Origin: DATAFF01 sp036265615
Lineage (GTDB): Bacteria; Pseudomonadota; Alphaproteobacteria; Rhizobiales; Aestuariivirgaceae
NCBI GenBank assembly: GCA_036265615.1
Contig: DATAOT010000247.1
Location: 3,893-67,892 of the forward strand
DNA length: 64,000 nt
Direction: 5' to 3'
In this document: positions 35,234 to 43,563 of the stretch, piece after piece
Numbering within the stretch: the stretch's first letter is position 1
Layout: each line of letters opens with the position of its first letter
Notes under the pieces: model-generated
Seen by the model: only the letters and a program-made list of their open reading frames with translations
Database searches by the model: none
What the model was told of the DNA's origin: nothing
Made by a program: the position numbers and the translations under genes

Positions 35234-36175
35234 ATGACTCTTTTGTTGTTCCTTCTGCGCCGAATCATCCAGCTGATCCCGGCGCTCATCGGAATCACCA
35301 TCGTTGCCTTCCTGCTCTTGCGCGTTCTGCCGGGCGACCCCGCTTCCCTCCTGATCGGGGCCCGCGGCAGCGAAGCCGACGTCGTCATGTTGCGGCACCA
35401 GCTTGGCCTCGATGCGCCGCTCTGGCAGCAATATCTGACCTTTCTCGGCGACGTGCTGAACGGATCCTTCGGGCAGTCCCTCGTACAGCGCCGCCCCGTT
35501 GCCCTCGTCATCGCCGAACGCTTCTCGCCGACGATCCTGCTCGTTGTCTATGCCACGATGCTCGCGGTCGTCATCACCCTGCCGCTGGCGACATTGTCGG
35601 CAGTGAAGCGCGGGTCGCTGATCGACCTCGGAATTCAGGCCTTCTTCGTGGCAGTGATGTCGATGCCCACATTCTGGCTCGGCGTGCTGCTCATCCTGCT
35701 GTTCGGGATCAAAGTGCCGCTGTTTCCCGTAGCCGGCTATGGCCAGGGCTTCCTGGATCGGCTCTGGCACCTGTTTCTGCCGGCGCTCGTCATTGCGCTC
35801 GGCACTTCGGCGCTGACGATCCGCAGTCTGCGGAGCAGCCTGATAGCCGTCCGCTCGGCGGAGTTCGTCGACACGGCGCGGTCTAAGGGGTTGAGCGAGG
35901 GCGAGGTGCTGCGCCGTCACATCATGCGCAACTCGTTGATCAGCACGGTGTCGGTCCTGAGCGTGCACACGAGCTGGGTGATCGGCGGAACGGTGGTGAT
36001 CGAAGCCGTCTTCGCCCTGCCCGGGATGGGCAACCTACTGGTGACCTCTGTGTTCAGTCGGGATTATCCGGTCGTACAGGGTCTGACCGTTGTCTTCGCG
36101 CTTCTGGTGATGTTGATCAGCGTGCTGACGGACCTCGCCTATGCTGCGATCGATCCAAGAATTCGCCTGCAATGA
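35234..36175 (+). CDS. Dipeptide-type ABC transporter permease, DppB family
   Basis: A 313-residue permease beginning MTLLLFLLRRIIQLIPALIG, the usual DppB/OppB start with a first transmembrane helix and then a periplasmic loop containing LRVLPGDPA. A conserved loop near the C-terminus reads TARSKGLSEGEVLRRHIMRNSLIS. An in-frame ATG at 35186 exists, but it would add residues unlike the family and span the hairpin. The stop overlaps the DppC start (ATGA). Confidence 0.92.
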   Translation: MTLLLFLLRRIIQLIPALIGITIVAFLLLRVLPGDPASLLIGARGSEADVVMLRHQLGLDAPLWQQYLTFLGDVLNGSFGQSLVQRRPVALVIAERFSPTILLVVYATMLAVVITLPLATLSAVKRGSLIDLGIQAFFVAVMSMPTFWLGVLLILLFGIKVPLFPVAGYGQGFLDRLWHLFLPALVIALGTSALTIRSLRSSLIAVRSAEFVDTARSKGLSEGEVLRRHIMRNSLISTVSVLSVHTSWVIGGTVVIEAVFALPGMGNLLVTSVFSRDYPVVQGLTVVFALLVMLISVLTDLAYAAIDPRIRLQ

Positions 36176-37014
36176 GCACCATAGGCCTCCCTCTTGCTGG
36201 TCGGCGCCGGCCCCGTTGGAATGCTCAACTGGCCGCAGGATCGGCAATGCTCGCAACCATGCTCGTCGCGATCTGGGGTGCACCGCTGCTCGTCCCCTTC
36301 GATCCGCTCAAGGTGAACTTCCAAAGCGCGCTCCAGCCTCCCAATTCGGTGCATTGGCTGGGTACGGACAATCTCGGCCGCGACATCCTTGCCAGAATGC
36401 TGTTCGCCGGAAAGGTCGACCTGCAGATCGCGGTGATCTGCGTCCTGCTGCCATTTGCCGTCGGTTCGATGACCGGAGCAATTGCCGGTTATTTCGGCGG
36501 GGCTGTCGACCGGATCATCTCCGCTGTCATCGACATACTCTGGGCATTTCCTTTCTACGTTCTGGTCATTGCCATCATAGGAACTCTCGGGCCTTCGACA
36601 GGCAATCTCTATCTTGCATTCACCCTCGTGGTCTGGATCTCTTTTGCGCGAATCGTCCGCGGCGAGGTCCTGGTCGCTCGGGAGACCGAATATGTGCTGG
36701 CTGCCCGCATGCTCGGCTTTAGCCATGCGCGCATCATCCTCCGCCACGTGCTGCCCAATGCCATCACCCCGGCGCTGGTCTATGCCATGGCAGACGTGGT
36801 GTTGACGATCCTCGCGATCACGGCGCTCAGCTTCCTGGGACTCGGCGTGCAGCCCCCGACGCCGGAGTGGGGCATCATGATCGCCGATGGGCGGAACTTC
36901 ATCTTCGACGCCTGGTGGATGTCGACCTTCCCGGGACTGGCGATCGTCTATGCCGGAATCGCATTTACCCTGATCGGCGACGGCCTTGACAGCCTTTTGC
37001 GGCCGAAAGGCTGA
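36172..37014 (+). CDS. Dipeptide-type ABC transporter permease, DppC family
   Basis: A 280-residue permease with the DppC signature HWLGTDNLGRDILARMLFAGKVDL and the EAA loop AARMLGFSHARIILRHVLPNAITP. It pairs with the DppB-type permease. It begins within an ATGA overlap and is followed by the first ATPase gene 4 bp later. Confidence 0.94.
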   Translation: MSTIGLPLAGRRRPRWNAQLAAGSAMLATMLVAIWGAPLLVPFDPLKVNFQSALQPPNSVHWLGTDNLGRDILARMLFAGKVDLQIAVICVLLPFAVGSMTGAIAGYFGGAVDRIISAVIDILWAFPFYVLVIAIIGTLGPSTGNLYLAFTLVVWISFARIVRGEVLVARETEYVLAARMLGFSHARIILRHVLPNAITPALVYAMADVVLTILAITALSFLGLGVQPPTPEWGIMIADGRNFIFDAWWMSTFPGLAIVYAGIAFTLIGDGLDSLLRPKG

Positions 37015-37018
37015 GCAG

Positions 37019-37993
37019 ATGGAGAAGCTCCTCGCCATCAGGGATCTTCTCACCGTGTTCGGCGAAGCAGACCGCAGGGTGGTCGCTGTTGACCGCGTGT
37101 CGTTCGATCTCCAACGTGGCGAAGTCTTCGGCCTGGTGGGGGAGTCCGGCTGCGGCAAGTCTGCAACTTGCCGGTCGATCACGCGCCTCTTTGGCGGGGC
37201 CGCGGCCCGGATCGAGAGCGGATCGATCCTCTTCGAGGGCACCGACCTCGTGAAGCTCAGCGACCGGCGCATGATGCAGATCCGTGGACGAGGGATCGCC
37301 ATGGTGTTCCAGGACCCGATGTCGTCGCTCAATCCCACGATGCGCATTGGCAAGCAGATTGACGAGGCGGTCCAGCGGCATCACGGTCTTCCGCGCCAGG
37401 AAGTGCGGGCTGAAACCATCCGGCTGCTGGAGCGTGTCGGTGTAGCCTCGGCCGCGCGACGGGTGGACGCATGGCCGCACGAGTTCTCGGGCGGCATGCG
37501 GCAGAGGGTGATGATCGCAATGGCTCTTGCGGGCCGTCCCAGGCTGCTCATTGCGGACGAGCCGACGACGGCGCTGGACGTCACCATACAGGACCAGATC
37601 TTGAAGCTGCTGCTCGGTCTTCGGCGCGAATTCGGCATGAGCATCCTCCTGGTGACTCACGATCTCGGCGTGGTTGCGCAGACCTGTGACCGCGTTGCCG
37701 TGATGTATGCCGGCCGAATCGCCGAGTGCGCCACGACCGTGGAGCTTTTTACCCGGCCGAAGCATCCCTACACCGAGGCGCTCCTGGCGGCCCTGCCGGC
37801 GCGGCAACGGCGTGGGCAGGCGCTGCGCGCGATTGGCGGTATGCCGCCCGATCTCGCGATGCCGCCGCCCGGCTGTCGCTTTCATCCGCGCTGCGCCTAT
37901 GTCGAGGAGGCCTGCATCGCGGCCGAACCGCCGCTGCTCGGCATCGGCAATCGCCATCTCACGGCTTGCCGCCGCCACGAGATCCTGCCATGA
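37019..37993 (+). CDS. Oligopeptide-type ABC ATPase, DppD family
   Basis: A 324-residue ATPase with Walker A GESGCGKSA, signature FSGGMRQRVMIAMAL, Walker B LLIADEPTTALDV and the C-terminal Cys-rich oligopeptide-transporter extension (PPGCRFHPRCAYVEEAC). The start at 37019 follows the DppC stop. Walker A ends in Ser-Ala rather than Ser-Thr, a common variant in this family. The stop overlaps the DppF start. Confidence 0.94.
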   Translation: MEKLLAIRDLLTVFGEADRRVVAVDRVSFDLQRGEVFGLVGESGCGKSATCRSITRLFGGAAARIESGSILFEGTDLVKLSDRRMMQIRGRGIAMVFQDPMSSLNPTMRIGKQIDEAVQRHHGLPRQEVRAETIRLLERVGVASAARRVDAWPHEFSGGMRQRVMIAMALAGRPRLLIADEPTTALDVTIQDQILKLLLGLRREFGMSILLVTHDLGVVAQTCDRVAVMYAGRIAECATTVELFTRPKHPYTEALLAALPARQRRGQALRAIGGMPPDLAMPPPGCRFHPRCAYVEEACIAAEPPLLGIGNRHLTACRRHEILP

Positions 37994-38967
37994 GCGCCGT
38001 CCCGCTGCTCGAGGTTCGCAACGTGTCGAAGACTTTCACGCGCAACCGCTCGCTCGCCGACCTGGCGACCGGCATGCCGGCAACTGTCTTGCAGGCGGTG
38101 CGCCAGGTCTCGTTCTCCCTGGAAGCCGGTGAAACTTTGGGGCTTGTGGGCGAGAGCGGCTGCGGCAAGACCACCCTCGGCCGCGCCATCGCTGGCTTTC
38201 ATGCCCCGACGACGGGTGAGATTCTGCTGGAGGGAAGCCCGGTGAGCGGCAAGCACTATCGCCGCATCGCGCTGTCGCGGCAGATCCAGATGATCTTTCA
38301 GGATCCGTATTCCTCCCTCAACCCGCGCATCACTGTCGGACAGGCGCTCGCAGAGGTCTTGACGGTTCACAAGCTTCGGCCGAACCGCCGGAAGATCGCC
38401 GATCGGATCGATGAGCTCTTGCACATCGTGGGCCTTCCAATGGACGCCCGATTCAAGCTCCCGCATGCCTTCAGCGGCGGCCAAAGGCAACGCATCAGCA
38501 TCGCTCGAGCTCTCGCCACGGAGCCGAGATTGATCATCGCCGATGAGCCCGTCTCGGCGCTCGACGTTTCGATTCAGGCACAGATCCTTAATCTTTTCGA
38601 GACACTCCAGCGGGAGCTCGGTCTCGCATTGGTGTTTATCGCTCACGACCTCAATGTGGTGCATCACATCAGCCATCGCATCGCGGTGATGTATCTGGGC
38701 GAGATCGTTGAGCTTGCACCATCCGACACGATCTTCAAGAAGCCGCTTCACCCTTATACCAAGGCCCTGCTCTCCGCCATTCCCGATCCCGATCCACGCC
38801 GCCGCACGAGCGCCGTCGGCCTCGCCGGCGAGCTGCCGGATCCCAGCCACCCGCCGCCCGGCTGCCCGCTCGTCACGCGTTGCCCGATCCGGATCGACGC
38901 ATGCGCCGCGGATCATCCTTCCTTGATCCGGCGCGGCGAGACCGAGGTGCGCTGCATAAGAGCATGA
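37990..38967 (+). CDS. Oligopeptide-type ABC ATPase, DppF family
   Basis: A 325-residue ATPase with Walker A GESGCGKTT, signature FSGGQRQRISIARAL, Walker B LIIADEPVSALDV and the C-terminal Cys-rich tail (PPGCPLVTRCPIRIDAC). It forms the ATPase heterodimer with the DppD-type protein. The ATG at 37990 overlaps the previous stop. The next gene, a dehydrogenase, starts 48 bp later on the same strand and may be in the same transcript. Confidence 0.94.
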   Translation: MSAVPLLEVRNVSKTFTRNRSLADLATGMPATVLQAVRQVSFSLEAGETLGLVGESGCGKTTLGRAIAGFHAPTTGEILLEGSPVSGKHYRRIALSRQIQMIFQDPYSSLNPRITVGQALAEVLTVHKLRPNRRKIADRIDELLHIVGLPMDARFKLPHAFSGGQRQRISIARALATEPRLIIADEPVSALDVSIQAQILNLFETLQRELGLALVFIAHDLNVVHHISHRIAVMYLGEIVELAPSDTIFKKPLHPYTKALLSAIPDPDPRRRTSAVGLAGELPDPSHPPPGCPLVTRCPIRIDACAADHPSLIRRGETEVRCIRA

Positions 38968-39015
38968 AGCGTTCCGCCATTCGACTTTGGTGTCGAAACT
39001 TGGAATAAGAGTTGC

Positions 39016-40089
39016 ATGAAGCGCTACAAGATCGTCGCAATACCCGCCGACGGCATCGGCCCCGAGGTCATCGCTGCAGGCCTTGAGGTGCTGGAGGCGC
39101 TCGAGCGTCGAGACGCAACCTTCAAGCTGGATGTCGAGATTTTCGACTGGGGATCGGATTATTACCGCAGGAACGGCGTGATGATGCCACCTGACGGCAC
39201 GGAACAGCTCAAGAGCTTCGACGCGATCTTGTTCGGTGCCGTCGGAGCCCCCGATGTCCCGGATCATGTCAGCCTGTGGGGCCTTCGCTTGGCGATCTGC
39301 CAGGGCCTGGATCAGTACGCCAATGTCCGCCCGACCCGGATTCTTCCGGGGATCGCTTCGCCGCTTTCCGGTGTCGGTCCCGGCGATCTTGATTGGGTCA
39401 TCGTGCGCGAGAACTCGGAAGGCGAATATTCGGGAATGGGAGGGCGCGCGCATCGCGGCTTGCCGGAGGAAGTCGGCACCGAAGTGGCGATATTCACCCG
39501 TGCAGGCGTCAGCCGCATCATGCGCTTCGCGTTTCAACTTGCGCAGTCCCGCCCCCGCAAGCTGCTGACTGTCGTCACAAAGTCGAACGCCCAGCGCCAT
39601 GGCATGGTGATGTGGGACGAAATCGCAGCAGAGGTGTCGAAGGATTTCCCTGACGTGACCTCGGACAAGATGCTCGTCGATGCAATGACGGTTCGAATGA
39701 TCCTGAAGCCGCGCAGTTTGGATACGATCGTTGCAACGAATCTCCACGCCGACATTCTGTCCGACTTGGCCGGAGCCCTCGCCGGCAGCCTCGGAATCGC
39801 GCCCACCGCCAACATCGATCCCGAGCGGCGATTTCCCTCGATGTTCGAGCCGATACACGGTTCCGCCTTTGACATCGCCGGCAAGGGCATCGCCAATCCT
39901 GTCGCGACATTTTGGACTGCCGCACAGATGCTGGAGCATCTTGGAGAGGCAAACGCCGCCACGCGGCTGATGAGAGCCGTGGAAGAGGTGACCGGGGATC
40001 GCGTGTTGACCCCTGATGTGGGAGGCAAGGCGACCACGCGGGAGGTGACCGAAGCGGTCTGTCGAGCGATTCGGAGCTCTAACCTCTAG
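39016..40089 (+). CDS. Tartrate/D-malate dehydrogenase-family enzyme (isopropylmalate dehydrogenase-like)
   Basis: A 357-residue NAD-dependent hydroxyacid oxidative decarboxylase. It shows the N-terminal PADGIGPEVI, the substrate-binding VRENSEGEYSGMGG, the conserved Lys in TKSNAQRHG, and the FEPIHGSAFDIAGKGIANP nucleotide-binding region. The NSEGEYS segment and lack of a leucine-biosynthesis context favour the tartrate/D-malate (TtuC/DmlA) group. It follows the Dpp-type operon and may act on a product of the enolase-family enzyme. Its TAG stop lies inside a TCTAGAGCATGATG repeat. Confidence 0.88.
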   Translation: MKRYKIVAIPADGIGPEVIAAGLEVLEALERRDATFKLDVEIFDWGSDYYRRNGVMMPPDGTEQLKSFDAILFGAVGAPDVPDHVSLWGLRLAICQGLDQYANVRPTRILPGIASPLSGVGPGDLDWVIVRENSEGEYSGMGGRAHRGLPEEVGTEVAIFTRAGVSRIMRFAFQLAQSRPRKLLTVVTKSNAQRHGMVMWDEIAAEVSKDFPDVTSDKMLVDAMTVRMILKPRSLDTIVATNLHADILSDLAGALAGSLGIAPTANIDPERRFPSMFEPIHGSAFDIAGKGIANPVATFWTAAQMLEHLGEANAATRLMRAVEEVTGDRVLTPDVGGKATTREVTEAVCRAIRSSNL

Positions 40090-40112
40090 AGCATGATGCT
40101 GTCGGCCATCAT
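40085..40112. repeat. Short TCTAGAGCATGATG repeat with hairpin between convergent genes
   Basis: TCTAGAGCATGATG (40085-40098) is identical to the first 14 bases of the palindromic element at 54574. ATGATG at 40093-40098 pairs with CATCAT at 40107-40112 and could form a small bidirectional terminator between the dehydrogenase gene ending at 40089 and the gene ending at 40109. The repeat supplies the stop codon of the dehydrogenase gene. Confidence 0.55.
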
Positions 40113-40450
40113 TTCAGACCGTCGAGATTGAGGGGCAGGGAGTTTCCGAGCCACATGACATGGAGCGTATGGTCGGCGATCATGTCGCCGCTTTCTCCAT
40201 GAACGAAAATCGTCAACCCGTCGCGATGGCGCATGAGCCAGGGGATCACATCGCCGAATTTGGCAGCCCCGAACGCAAGCTGGCAGCTCGCCATCGGATG
40301 GGGACCGACCGGCTGGTCGTGCATCCTGCCCATGACGATCCCGAACTCGTCGGCTGCTCTCTCGCACAGGCTTCGTGCCGTCTTCCTGGTCTCGGCCGTG
40401 TAATAGACATGCGCATGATATTCTGGAAAGGGCGGCACTGAGTCGTTCAT
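40109..40450 (-). CDS. DOPA 4,5-dioxygenase-family protein
   Basis: A 113-residue protein matching the bacterial DOPA 4,5-dioxygenase family, with YHAHVYY near the N-terminus, MHDQPVGPHPMASCQLAF in the middle and LTIFVHGESGD...HTLHVMWLG at the end. The conserved His residues are the expected iron ligands. Family members cleave catechol rings extradiolically. The start at 40450 (MNDSVPPFPEYHAH) is chosen where homology begins; an ATG at 40498 overlaps the hppD gene. It lies 44 bp downstream of hppD on the same strand. Confidence 0.8.
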   Translation of the reverse strand: MNDSVPPFPEYHAHVYYTAETRKTARSLCERAADEFGIVMGRMHDQPVGPHPMASCQLAFGAAKFGDVIPWLMRHRDGLTIFVHGESGDMIADHTLHVMWLGNSLPLNLDGLK

Positions 40451-40494
40451 CGTCGTCGATTGACCTCGCGTTGTAACCGCTGCTTTTTCACGCC

Positions 40495-41604
40495 TCATGC
40501 GGCCTGGGGATCAAGCACGCCACGCCTGATCTGGTCTTCCTCGATGCTTTCGAACAAGGCGCGGAAGTTGCCTTCGCCGAAACCGTCGTCGCCTTTCCTC
40601 TGAATGAATTCGAAGAAGATCGGGCCGATCACGGTCCGGGAAAATATTTGCAGCAGCACCTTGGTCTCGCCGCCGTCGACCACGCCTTCTCCATCAATGA
40701 GAATGCCGTGCTTCTTCAGCTTGTAAACCGGCTCCTGATGATCTCTCACCCGCTCGATACTTTTCTCGTAATAGACCTCGGGCGGCGGCGGCATGAATTT
40801 CACGCCGTTGGCAGCGAGCGCATCGGTTGCCGAATAGATGTCCTCCGTCGCGATGGCGATGTGCTGGATGCCCTCGCCCCTGTATTTTCGCAGGTACTCC
40901 TCGATCTGGCTCCTGTCATCGGCGCTCTCGTTGATCGGTATGCGGATCTTTCCGCACGGCGAGTTGAGGGCGCGCGAGTACAGTCCGGTGAGCTTGCCCT
41001 CGATATCGAAGAAACGGATCTGCTTGAAGTTGAACAGGTCGGCATAGAAGCTGAACCATTTGTCCATGTTGCCGCGAAACACGTTATGAGTGAGGTGGTC
41101 GAGATAGTAGAAGCCGATGCCTGCAGGCCTTGGGTCGACCTCGCCCAGCCATTCGAATTCATCGCCGTAGGGCGAGCCCTTCTCCCCATAGCGCTCGACG
41201 AAATAAAGAAGGCTGCCGCCGATCCCTTTGATTGCCGGCACGTCGAGCGTCTTGTCGCTGCCCTCGTACGGTTGGGCACCCTTGGCAACCGCATGCCGAA
41301 ACGCATGCGCCGCATCGACCACGCGCCAGGCCATGGCGGGCGCACATGGCCCATGGCCTTCGACGAACTTCATGCCGAAGGATTGCGGCTCGGCATTGAG
41401 GACGAAGTTGATATCCCCCTGGCGGTAAACGGTGATGTTTTTCCGCCTGTGTCTGGCGACAGGCGCGAAGCCGCAGCGACGAAATACTGCATCGAGCTTC
41501 TGCGGCTCGGGATGGGCGAATTCGACAAACTCGAATCCGTCCGTCCCGGCCGGATTGTCCTTGTCGATCGTGGCAACCGGGGCATCGTGAGGATAGGGAC
41601 CCAT
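40495..41604 (-). CDS. hppD: 4-hydroxyphenylpyruvate dioxygenase
   Basis: A 369-residue Fe(II) dioxygenase converting 4-hydroxyphenylpyruvate to homogentisate, the second step of tyrosine degradation. The metal ligands are visible in LDHLTHNV (His), GIQHIAIATEDI (His) and FFEFIQRKGDDGFGEGNF (Glu). The ATG at 41604 (MGPYPHDAP) is set by GAGGAG upstream; a further open frame to 41931 is not part of the family. It is divergent from the Lrp/AsnC regulator with an 84-bp shared promoter region. Confidence 0.96.
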   Translation of the reverse strand: MGPYPHDAPVATIDKDNPAGTDGFEFVEFAHPEPQKLDAVFRRCGFAPVARHRRKNITVYRQGDINFVLNAEPQSFGMKFVEGHGPCAPAMAWRVVDAAHAFRHAVAKGAQPYEGSDKTLDVPAIKGIGGSLLYFVERYGEKGSPYGDEFEWLGEVDPRPAGIGFYYLDHLTHNVFRGNMDKWFSFYADLFNFKQIRFFDIEGKLTGLYSRALNSPCGKIRIPINESADDRSQIEEYLRKYRGEGIQHIAIATEDIYSATDALAANGVKFMPPPPEVYYEKSIERVRDHQEPVYKLKKHGILIDGEGVVDGGETKVLLQIFSRTVIGPIFFEFIQRKGDDGFGEGNFRALFESIEEDQIRRGVLDPQAA

Positions 41605-41688
41605 GGCTTGCTCCTCGAAGCTGTTGCCAACATAATAGTTCACCCGAAGCGGTGTTTCCGTGCATAATGGCGTTTGGCAGGACCCTCG

Positions 41689-42162
41689 ATGCGCGAAATC
41701 GTGCACATAATGGATGACTTTGACCGAAAAATTCTTGATGCCCTTCAACGCGACGGCGCTCTCGGCCGGGCGGAGCTGGCGAAAAAGGCCGGCCTGTCCG
41801 AATCCCAGGCGGCGCGAAGGCGCCAGGCGCTCGAAGAGCGAGGCATGATTCGCCGCTATCGCGCGGAGCTCGATCCACGTGCGCTTGGCTTCACTGTGAC
41901 TGCCTTCATTCACGTGAAGCTCAAGGGCCATTCGGACGGCAACGCACGACGGTTCCGCGATCTCGTCCGACTAACGCCGGGCATTCTCGAAGCCCATGCC
42001 GTGACCGGCGATTTCGACTACCTCCTCAAGGTCTCGGTTGCCGATCTTGATGGTCTGCGTGATCTCGTCAACGGCGTGTTGCTGCAGCATCAGACCGTTG
42101 ATCGGGTGCGTTCCGAGATCGCGCTCGACATCCTGCGCGACGATCAGCTGCTTGCCTTCTAG
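41689..42162 (+). CDS. Lrp/AsnC-family transcriptional regulator
   Basis: A 157-residue regulator with an N-terminal helix-turn-helix (DDFDRKILDALQRDGALGRAELAKKAGLSESQAARRRQAL) and a C-terminal RAM ligand-binding domain (VTAFIHVKLKG onward). ATG 41689 has AGGA 6 nt upstream; ATG 41710 (MDDFDRK) is the other candidate. Its location between hppD and hmgA suggests control of the pathway by tyrosine, phenylalanine or a related compound. Confidence 0.92.
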   Translation: MREIVHIMDDFDRKILDALQRDGALGRAELAKKAGLSESQAARRRQALEERGMIRRYRAELDPRALGFTVTAFIHVKLKGHSDGNARRFRDLVRLTPGILEAHAVTGDFDYLLKVSVADLDGLRDLVNGVLLQHQTVDRVRSEIALDILRDDQLLAF

Positions 42163-42252
42163 CTGTTCTGCGCGACCGATCGTGCGGCTTGACCCGGCAT
42201 CGTCTTGCAACTATCTGGCGAACGGTGTCCTTATGCAACCATCGGAGGCCCC

Positions 42253-43563
42253 ATGCAAAGCGCGATCCTCAAGGACTACATGCCGGGCTTCGGCAATGAT
42301 TTCGAAACGGAGGCGCTGCCTGGAGCGCTTCCCCATGGCCAGAATTCGCCGCAGCGCTGTGCCTATGGGCTTTACGCCGAACAGCTGTCGGGCTCGCCAT
42401 TCACGGCGCCGCGCGGCATCAACGAACGCTCCTGGCTCTATCGCATGCGCCCGTCCGTCAGGCATACCGGACGCTTCGCGAGGACCGAGCATCCCGGCTG
42501 GAAGACGGCACCCTGCCTTGACGATCACGATCTCCCGATCGGGCAATTGCGCTGGGGCCCGCCACCCATGCCGAAGCACACCGCCAACTTCCTCTCGGGC
42601 ATCCGGACCATGACCACCGCAGGCGATGTGAACACGCAGACCGGCATGGCGGCTTCGCTGTTTCTGGTGAACGAATCGATGGTCCACGACTATTTCTACA
42701 ACGCCGATGGCGAGCTTCTGGTCGTGCCGCAGGACGGCGCCCTGCGGTTCTTCACCGAGTTCGGCAGGATCGAGTTCGCTCCCGGCGAGATCTGCGTGAT
42801 CCCGCGCGGCGTGAAGTTCAAGGTCGAACTGATCGACGGCCCGGTCCGCGGTTATCTGTGCGAGAATTACGGCGCCAAATTCACCCTGCCCGACCGCGGA
42901 CCGATCGGTGCCAACTGCCTTGCCAATCCCCGCGACTTCAAGACGCCTGTCGCGGCCTTTGAACAGCTCGAAACACCCTCGACCCTCACCGTCAAATGGT
43001 GTGGGAAGTTCTATAAGACCGAGATCTCTCATTCGCCGCTCGATGTCGTGGCCTGGCACGGCAATTATGCGCCGTTCAAATATGATCTGCGGACGTTTTC
43101 CCCGGTTGGCGCCATTCTGTTCGACCATCCCGACCCATCGATCTTTACGGTGATGACCGCGCCATCCGGCGAACAAGGAACAGCGAATGTGGATTTCGTG
43201 ATCTTTCCCGAGCGCTGGGCGGTGGCCGAACATTCCTTCCGTCCGCCTTGGTATCACATGAACATCATGTCGGAATTCATGGGGCTGATCTATGGCCAGT
43301 ACGATGCCAAGCCGGACGGATTCGTGCCGGGCGGCGTGAGCCTGCACAATTGCATGCTGCCTCATGGACCTGATGCGACCGCCTTCCACAAGGCGAGCAC
43401 GGTCGAGCTCAAGCCGCACAAGCTCGAGAACACCCTCGCCTTCATGTTTGAAACCCGCTATCCGCAGCATCTCACGTCTTATGCGGCGAACCTCGAAACG
43501 CTGCAGGCTGATTACATCGATTGCTGGAAGGGTCTGGACAAGAGCTTCAACGGACGGCCATGA
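42253..43563 (+). CDS. hmgA: Homogentisate 1,2-dioxygenase
   Basis: A 436-residue ring-cleaving dioxygenase that opens homogentisate to maleylacetoacetate. Family strings include YMPGFGNDFETEALPGALPHGQNSPQ, RPPWYHMNIMSEFMGLIYG (metal-binding region) and LHNCMLPHGPDATAFHKAS. The ATG at 42253 is preceded by GGAGG. The stop overlaps the fahA start (ATGA), so the last steps are co-translated. Confidence 0.97.
   Translation: MQSAILKDYMPGFGNDFETEALPGALPHGQNSPQRCAYGLYAEQLSGSPFTAPRGINERSWLYRMRPSVRHTGRFARTEHPGWKTAPCLDDHDLPIGQLRWGPPPMPKHTANFLSGIRTMTTAGDVNTQTGMAASLFLVNESMVHDYFYNADGELLVVPQDGALRFFTEFGRIEFAPGEICVIPRGVKFKVELIDGPVRGYLCENYGAKFTLPDRGPIGANCLANPRDFKTPVAAFEQLETPSTLTVKWCGKFYKTEISHSPLDVVAWHGNYAPFKYDLRTFSPVGAILFDHPDPSIFTVMTAPSGEQGTANVDFVIFPERWAVAEHSFRPPWYHMNIMSEFMGLIYGQYDAKPDGFVPGGVSLHNCMLPHGPDATAFHKASTVELKPHKLENTLAFMFETRYPQHLTSYAANLETLQADYIDCWKGLDKSFNGRP

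Noticed and set aside
37897..39939. 680-codon open frame on the minus strand
   Set aside because: It runs antisense to the DppF ATPase and dehydrogenase genes. No motifs are seen, and codon-position bias belongs to the plus strand.
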